This document shows, piece after piece, positions 34,936-47,775 of a stretch of DNA of 64,000 nt; position 1 is the stretch's first letter, and every line of letters begins with the position of its first letter. Origin of the DNA: Lates calcarifer (Eukaryota; Chordata; Actinopteri; Centropomidae). The notes under the pieces were generated by a model, which worked only from the letters and a program-made list of their open reading frames with translations, made no database searches and was not told the origin of the DNA. The stretch covers positions 8,132,564 through 8,196,563 of the forward strand of contig NC_066833.1 of assembly GCF_001640805.2 (NCBI RefSeq), given 5' to 3'. The translations under genes and the position numbers were made by a program.

Positions 34936-35323
34936 ACAGGTTACAGATTGTGATTGATGCGATCGATGGATGAGGAGATTTAAAAGATGTTGTTTCTGAG
35001 AGTCGATTTATAACATCCTGTGCAGCTGTGTTGGTCTCCTTCAGGCTTGGAGCTGTTTTTAGACAGTTTTCTGTCACTAATCTTCTGGCTCTGATTCAAG
35101 AAGATGGCATTTTCATCAGTAATCCTGCTTACAGAGCTGATTGGCTCCATCTTGAGTCCAGACATCTGAATTCAAATAAGTCTGGTTGTGCTCACTGATC
35201 ATTAACCAATTACACCTTTATAGGAACCCGCAGTTTTTAAATCAATGTGCTCTCTGACCCATAATGCAAACAGCTACAACCTGTGTTTACCTTTAATTAA
35301 TTTAGAAAGGTGTAGTACGCTCA

Positions 35324-35327
<4 letters not shown>
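34936..35327. other. Noncoding, no gene seen
   Basis: No feature recognised. Confidence 0.4.
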
Positions 35328-35368
<41 letters not shown>

Positions 35369-35380
35369 ACATATAAATAT
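35328..35380. repeat. (TA)n microsatellite
   Basis: About 50 bases of TA repeat with a few interruptions at the right end. Confidence 0.95.
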
Positions 35381-35639
35381 ACTGGAATTTAAAGCAATTT
35401 TTTTTATTTTACCAGAAACCAGGTGACATGAACACAATGTCAGACCTAAAAAATGAAGTAATAAAATGGTTCTCCTGCTGTTAAAAAGAAAAGGGAAAAA
35501 AGGTGACAGCAAACACAGAAACAGACACACACACACAGATGAAAACATTTGAAAAAAATGGATGCAGTGGTTTGAATCATGTCGCAGGGAAAGGACATTG
35601 ATGTCACGCCGGGCTGAGAAAAACGACCATACAATGCAT
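35381..35639. other. Noncoding spacer
   Basis: T-run at 35398-35405 and a short CA run (35526-35540). Confidence 0.4.
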
Positions 35640-36060
35640 ATATCCCATGAGTACGAGCACTAGTCTTACTGAAGCAGGCGGGAGAGGGAGGAATAAGAAA
35701 TCTGCCAGGGGGGCAGCGGGGACACCAGGTGAGGCTGAGAATGGACTTTCAGCATGTGAAACTAGCCTCCCTGCTGTAAGTTACAGCTCCTCTGCTGAAG
35801 AGAATATAAATATTTCCCTCTACTTTCTGCCCCTGGGTTAAAACCCTGTGAGTGCAGAGAACAACAGGGATATACATTATGGCTGCTGTCAGATCATAAA
35901 AAACATGTTTCTTGATGGTTTGGCTGTGATTATTAGACAAGCCAGAAGGTGGTGAGGGCGGGGGGGTTTACTCCTTAAATACAGAAGAAAAACCCTTCTA
36001 CGTCTCTGCAGAGATGTGATAATGGTACATGTCAATCGAGGTTAGCAGCAGATGACGACT
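35640..36060. promoter_or_regulatory. Candidate conserved noncoding element
   Basis: Repeat-free, with GAGAATATAAATATTTCCCT, TTGGCTGTGATTATTAGACA and GTCAATCGAGGTTAGC. Texture-based call. Confidence 0.27.
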
Positions 36061-37289
36061 CCAGAGCGTACTCACACTTAATGTACATGTAATTAAACCA
36101 GACAAAGTTCTGGCAGCAGAATATTTTCTGCTTCTCTGAGGTCTGTGGAAACACTAGAATTCAGAATATTGCTTATGAGACACAGCCATAAGGACACGCT
36201 GCCATTTTCTTTCTTTTCCAGCGTTGAGTGGTGAAGAGAAGGGTTAGGGCTCAGACAGAGAAAGCCTTGTTTGTGTCTCTGCAGCAGACTGTGATGTTTA
36301 TGTTGATTTGTGCTAACACAGCGTGTGTGGTGATGTGACGGATGCTCAAGTGTCTCGATTGCACTCGTTAACAACTTGAAGAGGATGTGAAGTTTCTTTA
36401 AGAGAAACACAAAGTAAAAAAAAACAGAAAGAACAAAGCTCACCTGCTGATCAGAAAACTGTCGGTTCAGAGGTGTTCGACAGATCTGTTGACAGATCAA
36501 ACTCTGTGGTAATGTGTGTGAACTTACACTTCCAGCATGATGTGTGTGTCCTCTAAGAGGATCTAAGGATCTGAGAGCCTCTCCATGACGTCCATCACTG
36601 ACTGTGTTTGAACTGTGGTCGTTTGGTCAGATCAGATCACACATTTCCTCTCATTACGTCTGTTTTTATTTATTTTAATTTAAATTTGCGCATGAAAACA
36701 ACTTTTCTGAGCAGCAGCGCCCTCTGTGGCCACACACGGTCATTGAGTTTTCATGAACAGCAAGCTGAGCCTATCGATATCTTGAGCTGTATATCCTTCA
36801 TGATCCACAACCTCCAGAGCCTGAAGTTCTGTCACTGTAACAAACTCTGTATAAATAAATATCACTACAGTTGTTATGGAGCAACATGGTCATTCATTTA
36901 GAGTTTCACACTTTTTACAGCAGAGAAAAATGGTGGACAGAGAAGATGAGTTCCTGTTGTAAATATTAAGCTTCAACATTTTTCAACAACAAATTTCTGT
37001 TTGTAGAGAAATTATTGATGAAAGTGAACGACAGCAGACTGATGTGTGACGATAAACTGCCTCCTGGTAAACTGATCTTACTCTGCTTGTTTGAATGTAC
37101 AAAGGCCGATAAAGACTGATTCACATTTTATTTTGCTGACGTTTCTGAGATTTTACTGCATGTTAGCAAGTCTACAGAAATCCCATAAGCAATGTTTGAA
37201 TTTTAGAGAGCTCACCGTGCAGGTCAGATGGCAGCACAAACATATATTTACTGATCCCATAGAGGCAGTTTATCCCACATGAGAGCAGA
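36061..37289. other. Noncoding, no gene seen
   Basis: A 135-codon minus-strand frame (36093-36500) is hydrophobic and histidine rich by composition and matches nothing known to me. No repeat was recognised. Confidence 0.4.
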
Positions 37290-37630
37290 GAAAGGTCCCA
37301 CATGAGGTCAGAGCAGGAAAGGACTATGAGGAACAGCTTTTCTCCAGATGCACGATTATCGAGTATTTACGGTGTCAGTGGGACCTCGCAGCTCAGACAG
37401 GCGGTGACAAATTGCTCACGCAGTAACCCCTCCTTGCCTTTTTCCACCGGACCAAATGAGGGAGCCATTAGAGGAGAAACAAAGTGTTTAACCTCGAGGA
37501 AAACACACAAACAGATGCAGGCCTGTACCATCAAACAGCCTGCACTAAATTTAGGTGGTGTGTGTCTAAGTCCTGCCACACACACAAACACCTCTGTGCA
37601 TGAATCCACACACAAAGACTCCATGTAAAC
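37290..37630. promoter_or_regulatory. Candidate conserved noncoding element
   Basis: It keeps several CpGs (CACGATTATCGAGTATTTAC, CACGCAGTAACC, ACCTCGAGG) and has TGACAAATTGCTCACGCAG and GAGCCATTAGAGGAG. Frames are open on both strands across it (37302-37628 plus, 37367-37624 minus) with no domain in either. Confidence 0.28.
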
Positions 37631-39039
37631 AGATCATTTACTGCTGCACTGCAGCGTAATGTGTTCATTTTCTTAAAGCCACAGGTGGAAGACGTCTAAT
37701 ATTTGTGTGTTGGTTTGATAATTAATTCCTAAATAAAGGCAGTATGTTGTTGCCTCTCACTGTGTTCGTCCTTTTTATACAGGGTTTACATACGTGAGCA
37801 ACCTGTTCACACAAATCCTGTTTCCACTGATGTCAGCTGACTCTCATTTAGGTTGATGATCCCATCAGAAACTGATGGAAAATTAAACAGACAATGGAAA
37901 ATGAAACATCTACAACTCCCTGAGAGCTGAGCAAACACAATCTGTGAGGTGCATCAAAGAGCTCTGAGACTGTTCCTGTTGTGACTGAATGAACAGACCC
38001 AACCTTCAACCTTTGCAGGTGAAGAGCCCGATGGCTCATCACACTCGTCTTTATTCTTCAACATTCATGGTGTTGTGAACCATGAATTCTTCCTCCATTG
38101 TCAGATCATTAACACTGTTCAAACAACCTGAGCCCAGTTTGACATTTCAGGTTTTTTGGCCACACCAACACAATTGTTGCTCCCCACCTGCTCCACTGCA
38201 CATCTACAGGAGCTCCACCCATCACTCTGCTGAATTCAAAGAAACGACAGCTACGACAGTTAGCACGTCTAACATCAGTGACATAAATACTACAGGCTTT
38301 CTACTGCAGCAGATAACAGTTAACCAGCTAACAGCAGCTAGCTGTATACAGCTAACATTACTTCACAGAGCAGAGATGTTGTCACTGTTACTTTGACATG
38401 TTGCTATTTGCAGGAAAGACTTCAGTTATTTGTGCTCAAACCTTGTTGAGCTGCAGGTTTAGGCTCACTGAAAGGAATGCATTTATTTTATTATTTAACA
38501 TACATGTTTACTAATGTTCCAGATCTTCTGTGTCCTTTAAAAATAAAACAGATTGTGTTAAATGGAAAAAACAGGCATTTTAAAATAAGTCATTTTAGAG
38601 CTGTACCTGCACTTTCTCATGCTGAGAAAACTGAACTGTATAAATCTGAGGACCAAGTCTTCAGCTGAGTGTTGTAGTGGACTGAACACTTCACTACTGC
38701 TGCTCAGTAATGTCAAAGTCCTGTGCTCTGTATCTCCAACCATACACCCTGACCTCCTCTCTGTAACCTCTCTGCAGTAGAAGAAAAAACATAAACCAGC
38801 AGCTATGTTTCCTCCTGAAAATATTCAGCTGACTAGATTAGTACGTCTGGCTGTTGCTACCTTTTGTATCTGACCATAACTTTTAAACTGAAGGAGTTGT
38901 TAAGATGGCAGACATGCACTGATTCCCTGTTACCCCACACACAGCCCTGGCCTGCAGGGATCTCCACCTTCCTTCCTCCATCCAGCCCAGCCCACCCTGC
39001 GCCTGACTCCGGACAAGACACACCTGCTTCCACTCAGCC
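37631..39039. other. Noncoding, no gene seen
   Basis: A cluster AACCAGCTAACAGCAGCTAG and CAGCTAACATTAC occurs at 38323-38360. Nothing else was recognised. Confidence 0.4.
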
Positions 39040-41000
39040 GCCGCCTCTTTGAAGTGAACATGTGGAGGTCTCATTCTGCAGTGCCTCAGGCCACTCTGCC
39101 CTAATTTCCCACTGTATACACAGATTATCTGTGCCTGGGTAACGCAAACAGAGGGATCATCTAAATGTATGTGAACGCCCCTAATGGCCCCAGCCAATTG
39201 GTCCTGGAACAGGCCTGCTGGATCTGAGATTGGTGCAGTAAAGATTTGCACTGTAGCTATTCGTCAAAAGGATTACACAGGTCCGCCAGGGTTTTTCCAC
39301 GACTCAGGAGTTATTGGTATGGGAGTCATACATACTTATGATGTATATATATCATCCATTTCTGCTGGATTTGGAATGAGCTGCCTCTACTTATTCATAA
39401 GCTAAACATGAAACTGTTCCAACGGCTTGAAAGGTTTGGGTATTTTTTGCAATCAGTGAAGATTTCCGTGGATGAATATTTGAGATGAAGCTCTATTCGA
39501 CTTAGCTCTGCTATTGACATTGTGTAGATTAACTTGAGGCAGCAGTAGTACAGCAAATATTGGCCATGTAAGCTATTCAAATTGAAATTTAAGTCATTCA
39601 TATGTCAAATGGTATATTAAAGTAGAAACCCAAACTGATACCAGTGACTTGGCAGGTTCTGATGATCCAACGCACAAATTTCTGTGTTGGATGATTATTC
39701 TGAACTCGCACACTTGGATCCAATTCATCCACATTTAACCAAGATCCCCCAGATGTCAATCTAAATGAAAGACAACCACAACACAGTGTGGGATGCAGTT
39801 AATGAGTTTAAAAGTACGACAGCATCTGTTATGAGCCTCTATGAGTCAGACTGACAGGTACAGCTAGAAAATCCAGTCACTGAAAACAAGCTGCTTCCCA
39901 CAGATGTTGCTGACAGATGACAGTTGCTGGGCATCGTCAAACCCGTCAAGAAGAAAGGCGAGCTCCCGCTTTGCACCCGATAGAGCGCACAAAGGCTTTC
40001 AGGCAGCAGGCCCAGGAATTCGTCTCCAACCCAGAGAAGCCAGAGAAATCCACCTGGAGAGACGGCGTCGCCAAAAGAAGTCCTCAGCACAATAACTTTA
40101 CCGTGAAACAGCCCACTCTCATCCAGCGCTTTGTTAATGAGGATTCGGTGCCGTGCCTCGGATGCTTGTGAACGCTCATCAACAGCAGATGCCTGCCTCA
40201 CCCACTAACCCCCGTTAAACAAATCATTATTTTCAGGGATGAACCCTCCAGCGAATGACAGGTTCCCATGATACGCATCCGTCAGTCGTTCACATTCTGA
40301 AGATGACGGCTCAGGAGTCGCCCACATGTGCAGCTGCAGCTACATCAGAGGCCGAACTGCACCGGGAAAATATATGCTTTACATCTGGAATGATGAACAC
40401 TGCGACTGAGCCTGGACAGGCATCTCGGGGCTGAGTGCAGACGCTCGTGTGTTGGACGGACTGCAGATGATGTCAGGGCCTGTGCACGGAATCGCTGCAG
40501 ACTCTTGACAAATTGCCGTCTTTGATTTTATTGGTGTTTGACCTTGAAACCGATATGGAATCCCTTCATATTATGAGAGGGCATAGATTATGAGCCAATG
40601 TGTTTTCAATAGAGCCCAGATCCATCCGTGCTAGCTGGTTTACGAGCGTTTTGAAGTGGTTATTCGGGGAGTGCCATAAGTGAGGGGGACAGGGATCGTC
40701 TTTCCAAAAGCTTTCTTTAGGGCAGACAGGGCATCCTAAAACTCATTTACAATATATCCTATGCTGCACTGTAATACAATCTAAGCCAGACTGGCAGCCA
40801 GGGCTTAAAGTTTTCATACTGTGTAATTGTCTCCAACTAGAAACATCTTGCTTTCCATCGTAATATGTGATATACTGTACTGTGCGCTACGACCAACTGC
40901 AAACCAGGATTGTGATATCATTATCGACAAAGGCTACCAAAATAGATACGTAAAGGAATGTCGTAAAAATCTCCAGCTTCAGTCCTATTAGGATTAACTT
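39040..41000. promoter_or_regulatory. Large repeat-free candidate conserved block
   Basis: Almost 2 kb without microsatellites or recognised repeats, and clearly different in texture from both flanks. It is CpG-retaining, above all at 39940-40500. It has CCAATTGG (39194-39201), GCAAATATTGGCC (39552-39564), ATGTCAAATGG, TTGTTAATGAGGATTCGG and GACCTTGAAACCG. The flanks return to typical CpG-poor sequence. This is the best candidate in the window for a cluster of regulatory elements, or for a noncoding exon within one. Conservation is untested. Confidence 0.4.
39904..40171 (+). other. CpG-rich overlapping open frames, coding status unknown
   Basis: Two plus-strand ATG frames overlap: 39904-40095 (63 codons), directly after the acceptor-like GCTTCCCACAG, and 39917-40171 (84 codons), with a stop two codons before its ATG. 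A minus-strand frame (39839-40201, 120 codons) also covers them. The 84-codon frame would be a small basic protein with VKQPTLIQRFVNEDSVPC near its end. None is recognised. Openness in three frames is more easily explained by GC-rich composition than by coding. Confidence 0.12.
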
Positions 41001-41389
41001 TATAAGTTTGTTTTAAGTTTTGTTTTGATGATTGATGGAGACAACATCTCTGAACTTAAAGGCTGTGGAGTCAAGGGGCTGATTTTTTAATGGAACAGAT
41101 AAATTTAGATTTTCAAGCCTTGTAAGAAAACAGAAACCAAAACTACTGATGAGATACAGTGATTTAATAACTGATGTTCTCTGACCTCTGACACCTTTTA
41201 ACAACAGAGATGCACTGAGAGAAAGTGTTTTAGGCCTAAAACTGAACAAAATGTAATGACCATAAAATGTTCTTTATCTCAAGAAGTAAAACCTGCCTGT
41301 TAGCTCTGAGCACAGAATTAGCTGTTAGCTCCTAAGATCTGGTCAGAGCTGTGAATTTATGACTGCTGGGGATGATTTTGTATTGTTGT
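41001..41389. other. Noncoding spacer
   Basis: No feature recognised. Confidence 0.4.
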
Positions 41390-41545
41390 GTGGTACTTTT
41401 ACTTATGTAAAGGACCTGAATACTTTCTAAACACCACAGAAAGTCACAGAGGCAGCAGCAGCTCCTGAGTTCTGAGGGAAAATTACTGTTTTTATCGGTG
41501 GAGGCTGGTAGTGATACAGGTGAAATATTCTCAGTTTACCGACTG
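41390..41545. repeat. Dispersed repeat A, copy 4 (rearranged)
   Basis: GGTACTTTTACTTATGTAAA through ACCACAGAAAGTCACAG (41391-41449) is the repeat A head in reverse orientation. GGCAGCAGCAGCTCC and GTGGAGGCTGGTAG (41451-41511) resemble the body in forward orientation. Head and body are therefore inverted relative to copy 2. A tail-like ATCATTTACAGCCAAAAACA lies 400 bases on (41948-41967). Confidence 0.5.
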
Positions 41546-44084
41546 TCTTACCTGTTAGCACCTTCACGCAGAGTTTCCTGTGCCGACTGTCCAATCAGAA
41601 GTGGCAGAATCCAAACACATTAGTAGAGGCGGGGGGGGGCTGGAATATACCATGTCCCAGCTGATACAGAGGGTGTTTCTGGAAGGAGGCAGATATGTTC
41701 TTTTAGATGCAGTTGTGACATTTCTGTGTCAGGACAGACTGAAAATTGTTGTCATGTGTGCACAGAAATATTTAAATATTTAATTATTCACTTGCAGAGT
41801 TTTGTACTTGTTTTTAGTATTTTATTACTATTATTATTATTACTCTGCCTTTTTTCCCCACACCTGCACTCTGCACCTGACTGCTGACATTAATAAACAA
41901 AACTTTTTGAGTCCATGCCTCCTTATTCCACCACTGAGTTCCTATCAATCATTTACAGCCAAAAACATGAGGTCCAGGTTCAAAAAGCATTGAACAGCAG
42001 TGTCCAGTATATTTACTAATGTTATGTGCTCTGAAGCTGTGCAGCAGACAAACTTTCTTCATCCGAACTTTGGGCTTTTTGGGGGGCTGACACAAGATGA
42101 ACATGTGTCATGTTGGCTTTTAGAGCTGACAGATGTCTATCAGAGGGTTTAAAAAACACAATGTGAGAATGTGTGAACAGTAAGTGTATGAGTAAAGAGC
42201 AAACTGCTCTACTTATAAATAAGATGTGTGTTAATAGAGCTGCTTCCTTCGATTGTGCTTTAACAGGAAACCTGACTATAAACTGAATTTACTCTGCATT
42301 TATTCCAACAAGACAGAGAGATTTTGGATTACAGTGGTCACAAGCATGAATCAGATTTTAATATTTCAGCGAGGAGCTCAGTAAACTACAGTAACAGAGC
42401 TGTGAAGCACCAACCTACCGCCTTTATGATGGATTACAGACTCACACACAACTCCAGCCCCATCAGCATACACATGGGTATGTCATTTCCCTAATCCAAC
42501 TTATATAAAAAGGCACAATTTGTTATCCACCCCCACCCCACCCCCCGCCCACCACCTTTCCTTTCTTCCAGGCTGTAATGAGGTATGGAGAAACAGAGAG
42601 GATTAGGTTACGAGGAAATTGAAAAGGTGCGAGAGCAGCCAGAGATGGGAGATTACTGTGGTTTATAACACACAGCTGATGAGGATAACATGTGTGTGTT
42701 TAACACAGTGTGTGACCGGGTCCAGCCTACAGGGTATAGCTGGACGGAGGGCGGTGACAGACTGAGTGATACCTGCAGATACAGTATATGAGAGGGGGAG
42801 GGGTTGGTGTTGTAAGAAGACGAGTCTGTCAGAAGCTCTAAAAGTAAAAATCTGAGCTTTCATTGTTCATTACACTTAATAAAGTTACAACACACACTGA
42901 GGGCCTCGCCTGGTCTTCAAGGAAATGATTTTAACCTCTTGTAAACCCAAGCATTAGCTCGAGCTGCCGCTGCCACAGCACCATGTTTGTTTCTTCAGGG
43001 AAATTAAGAGCAGGGACAGCGGAGTGGAAAATAAATGAACACAGACCCCAGAGAGGATGCGTGCATGCAAATGATATGTTTGTGTTTGCGATTATGTTTG
43101 TAATAGGTGCACATTTTGTATGAATAAATGAGCAGTGATGTACACCGTGTTAATGTGAGTCTATTGTTTGTCTGTGTGACAGCAGGAGGTCTCTTCAGAA
43201 GAACTCCAGCTGTGAATCAACCCTGGGTTTCCTCTCACATGTAATTACTGACTAATTACACTTTATGGGGCGTCAGAATGCTTCTAATAATTCTGTTACC
43301 TCACCTACATATGTATACAGAATATATTGATATAGCTATGTAAATAGATAAAGTGAATCACAGTGATTGTCTTATTTCAATGCAGTGCTGTGCTCCGATG
43401 TTAGACATACACATAGGGACGAGACGTCATATGATTCTATCGTCCAGTCACGATAAAAAACTCACAATAAGTTGATTGAAGTGAATTTCCATCATCAGGA
43501 TAGTCAATAATATCTTCACGAGCAGCCTAAAACAATATCTCTAACCAACATACAGCCCTGTAGTGATTTATTTTGAATCACCACTAAGGGGAGCTGCGTC
43601 TTTCTCTCCTGTCTCCATGGCTAAAGGCTCGGCTCGAACACAAAGAATGTTAAATCAGATGTGAGGAAACACTGTGGATTCAAAACAAAGAACTCCAGGT
43701 AAAAATTAACTAAAGCTACTGTCACTTACTGAACGTACAGTGTTGGTTCAGTTACACTAACGCTGACTTTAACTAAATGTTAAATGCTAACCTCATGATT
43801 TATAATTACCTGAAGATTATTTGATTGGTTTTCTCTAAAGAAAGATGTGTCCTATCTGTGATGCAGTAAAAATATTTGTTTCTCACCAAAATGTTCTGGA
43901 GCCATTTTAAGAATTTAAAGCAGAAATGTCTTGACGTGGCCTCCAGACTCTCCAGATCCCAAACTGATCTAAGTATATATGAATGGACAATAACATCTGT
44001 GTGTGTGTGTGTGTGTGTGGAAACTGGTGGAGATTAACACTGTCTCATTCTTTTTTCCAGTGGGGGCATGGCTTTACAGACAAT
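41546..44084. other. Noncoding with simple repeats
   Basis: Contains a G9 run (41631-41639), a TTA-rich run (41818-41842), a C-rich tract (42528-42551) and a (GT)n run (43998-44018). The stretch 42900-43080 keeps a few CpGs (GCTCGAGCTGCCGCTGCC). No gene was recognised. Confidence 0.45.
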
Positions 44085-44330
44085 AAGTAGAACATAATGT
44101 GCAATTAAACATAGTCATTAACTGTGATTTTCCTATTGTCATTATCCTTGACATAATGAATTCAATGTGCAATGTCAATGGAGACCGCAAGCCGGGAAAT
44201 CACATGTGACAATAATAAGTATTCAGCGGGTATATGTTCTGACTTTCCAGCCTCCACTGAGCCAGAAAATCAAAGGTGAGGAGAGAAATGAGCAGATTTC
44301 TGTCGAGCTAATTACACTTTCTGGTCTCAG
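44085..44330. promoter_or_regulatory. Candidate conserved noncoding element
   Basis: Repeat-free, with GTGCAATTAAACATAGTCAT, TCATTAACTGTGA, GACATAATGAATTCAATG and GAGCTAATTACAC. A dense homeodomain-type vocabulary. Texture-based call. Confidence 0.32.
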
Positions 44331-46401
44331 CAGTCCGTTCTATAGAACTGTATCTATGGAGTCGTCTGTGTTATTTGTTCATAACCCTGTGTCAGACCAG
44401 TATGTCATGCTCCAATAAATATTTAGCAGGAGACTGAGGTCTAATGAAGAAGCAGAAGGTGTTATTAAGAGTCAGCACCAAATAAAAAAGCCAGTGAGAC
44501 CTCATTAGGGATACTTGATGACCATTAAAATATGACCTAAGACAAACCAGCAACAGAACAGTTTTCATTTTCTGTTCTAACTGTGGATCCATGCTGAACG
44601 CATCACATCATATTCACAAAACATGCCCTAGAGTGATACATACATGCTGTTCCTATCTGTCACGCTGGGAACAGCAAATCTGGGTCAAATGAAAACCTAC
44701 TGTTCTGTGTGATGACAACCTCGGCTGGTGAAACATCATTTAACTGTGCAACTATCAGGAAATCCTGTTGAATGCTGTCACTCTCTGAGGTTCAATTCCC
44801 ACCAAGCCTCCGACGCTCAACATGGCTGCAGGGACGATGCTGTGAGTGTCATTACGCCCATGTTGGGAAACATCCCTCAAAAGTTGTCCACATCCACATC
44901 ATCAGATGATTCTGGCTTATTATAACTTGGGTTTTACTCTTAACAACATTGTTAGTTTGATGAGCTAACAGACAGTCGATCACCTGATAAGACAGGCTAT
45001 AAACAAGCTACAACTTGCTACAGCTGTGCTAATATCCTGCAGTGACAAATGTATTTTTCTCCTTACAGTTTATTAATTTAGAAGTCTACAAAAGTAAGAC
45101 CAGGTTGTAATAAACCAAGCTTCTTTCAGGCTCTGGGAGTGCGTGGTGGAAGTGGTCGCTCGCCAAGGGCTTCAGAAATAGTTGCATTTACAATCAGGGT
45201 TTCAAACCTTCCATAAGAATTAATGGGAATAAACTGGAAATTTGCTAAAATGCAGGTTGGCCTGTGACAGGGAACTTAAATATATTTGAAAAAAAAAAAA
45301 CATAAAGCAAAAAATAAAAAATGTAATTTTGTACTAGTTTGCATCATGTCTGTTTATGACCAAACAATCCCTTTCCAACCCTGTTTACAACACAGGAGAT
45401 CAGAGTACACCCCCAGAGCAGTGCTATTGCTTTAGGACAGTGTGGACACTACCTGTTATGATACAGGCTGGGGCTAGCTGGTTAGCATGCTAACTTCAGT
45501 AGAATAAAAGAAGTGAATCACTGGCATTGCTTCTCACTGCTGGAGACAGTTCTACTGTCTGTTAGGACTTGGAGGAATAAAGTTTGATGCTGGACTTGTA
45601 GCGTTTCCTTTCGCTAAACAGCTGCTAATGCTAACGCTGGCTCTCAGGTTCAAACAGAAGTTATAAATAATTCTTTACACACATAATTCTTCATAAAGTA
45701 AATAAGCATAAACTAAAAGCTAGAAAAATTGGAGGTCACCTGGGAGTGCAGCTCTCAAATCTCCAGTCAGCAGGCAAAATTTAATTACTGTGATGAGTCC
45801 CTTAAGTATAATCACCGTATCCCTTCATTTCCATCTCCCTCTGCTGTGCTCTTAATGCAATATCAGGGTTTTATTTTGGCACTGAGACTACTGTTAACCT
45901 CAGCTTTGTTTTCAATGTCGAACTGATGCACCAGCAGTGATTCATGACATTATTAAACATCAATAAAACCAGAGAGAACTATGTGCTGTGTGCTGCCTGC
46001 AAACACACTGTAGTATTATTTACAATAAAGGATCTTTCTAGTGCTCTCCAGATGAAAGAATGGCACCTTAGGGTTACATCCAGCAGAGAGGAGATGTATG
46101 AAGAGGCTGGATGTATATCCTCAGGTGAGAGGGGAGAAATCCTTTGTGAATGAGTGAGGAGGCAGTGAGGACAGAACAAGTGTAATCCTCAGCAGCTGTG
46201 TCCGATCGTGTGCTAAAGGAAGGTATTGTGCTGGTATGGTGCTGTGCCCACCACTGCCATGGCATCCTCACACTATTCTGAAGTCTGAGGACAGGAAATA
46301 AGCACCACTGACCTCTGCTGAAAAAAACACCAATTTTAAGCTGCAGAACCTGAAAGCTGCAGGAACACTGCTGCTTCAATCTGGTAGCTTGATGTGTTAT
46401 T
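44331..46401. other. Noncoding, possible repeat scraps
   Basis: GAGGTTCAATTCCCACC (44788-44804) resembles a tRNA B box without an A box. A stretch ending in an A-run (45160-45300, with GAATTAATGGGAATAAACTG) looks like a retroposon or transposon scrap but was not identified. GCTAGCTGGTTAGCATGCTA lies at 45474-45493. Confidence 0.35.
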
Positions 46402-46448
46402 CTGTAACTTTCCGTGGTGGAAGTAGTATTCAGATCCTTCACATACAA
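46402..46448 (+). repeat. Repeat A head fragment
   Basis: CTGTAACTTTCCGTGGTGGA followed by AGTAGTATTCAGATCCTTCA matches the head at 9348-9385. No body follows. Confidence 0.6.
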
Positions 46449-47417
46449 CCTCATCAAACAGAAGCCAGAAGCCACCCCCTAGTGTTGCCCCAGCAACCCA
46501 GCATGAGGCAACTTCTTAGGATCCCTGTGGCCCCAACAGTAATGAGCAACATGTAGATTATTAAGTCCCCTGTTCTTCTATTTTGTATCTTTTGTTCTTT
46601 CTATGTTAATGTAAACTTCATTAAATGCATGATGTTGCTTGGCTTGACTTCCTGATGGTTTCCTCCATTTTGGACTTTCCAGCTTTCTGAACCCTGGAAG
46701 GTCAAAACTGACCAGGCATTTTGTAGTTGATCAGTGACACGAATGTGCACATCACAGCTAAACACCAGAGGTAAACTCCACTGAACTGCTGAAATGAACT
46801 GATTTTTATCTGAAATTCTTTATACACATACATGCTCCTCATACCCATAGAGCATGTGCACTAGAGTCCTCCAGTCGAGTCTGTCAGGAAATGTATCGTC
46901 AACAGTTTCACAGACATGTCTTGTACAGAACAGGTGTTAGGTCACCACCTGCCACCAGAGCAGCTTCAAAGTGAACTGGCATTGATTCTCCAGGTCTCTG
47001 AACTCTACAGGAGGGATGGACAACATTCGTCCAGAAGATATTACCATGTTTGTCGTTCTGATAATGGTCTTTCTAATTCCATATCCCAAGAGTTATTTTC
47101 ATTTTCAGACTTGAAGTCTTTGGCCCCAGCTGACTCTGACTCAGGTGATATCACTTGAGGCAGTTTATCAGATTTCACACAACTCCCTCTGGAGCCACAA
47201 AAGGTTTTATTTCAATTTTTTCAGTCGTACTTTCCAACCACTGTAAACAAACTTTGATGTGTAAATCAGAGGAGTTCCCCTTGAGGAGGTCAGTATGCTT
47301 CAAACAAAGTGCTTGTCGGATCGTGGAACAGCCTCTCAAATCTCTGCCACTCACACCTTTTTGACGTCGGGATGGGCCGGGGGGTGGTTCTGTGACACTC
47401 AAACACCAACAATGTGA
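46449..47417. other. Noncoding, no gene seen
   Basis: An 80-codon frame (46916-47158) begins MSCTEQVLGHHLPPEQ and has a balanced amino-acid composition, but lacks a domain or clear splice sites. Its phrase CAGGTCTCTGAACTCTACAG recalls a fish dispersed repeat. It may be transposon debris. Confidence 0.35.
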
Positions 47418-47775
47418 CAAACACTCTTTAGAGGATACTCATGTCCACATGTTGGACAGAGAGGACACATGGTTTGAGAGGACTGAAGGAGGACATCTAC
47501 ATCTACCACCTACAGCAACCATCTTTGAAAAGAGGTGGTGGACTACAACACCAACTACTATCCACCTGTAACACAGTCCTGAGATCCTGGCCCTGATGAT
47601 TTAACCTCCATCCACACCTTAAGACATGTAATCCTAATGACTCACATGATGACAGGGTGGATCAACAACTCTCAGGACCACCTCCAACAGGTGAAACACC
47701 TGGGACTCCCCAACCAGCCTCTAGACCTGACGAAGCCTTTGATATGAGAGATGTCTTCAGGAAACTAAAGGAAAT
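47418..47775 (+). mobile_element. Penelope-like element, 3' end fossil, copy 2
   Basis: The plus strand reads LEDTHVHMLDREDTWFER from about 47428 to 47481. This resembles the C-terminal end of Penelope-like (GIY-YIG endonuclease) proteins in fish. The following bases keep decayed KRGGG-like and ATYN-like traces across frames. Bases 47641-47775 repeat 31281-31425 and end in a GATGAGAG...GTCTTCA word typical of such tails. The reverse transcriptase and the endonuclease core are absent. The family call is from memory. Confidence 0.5.

Noticed and set aside
44788..44804. tRNA B-box-like GAGGTTCAATTCCCACC
   Set aside because: No A box, acceptor stem or SINE body was found around it.
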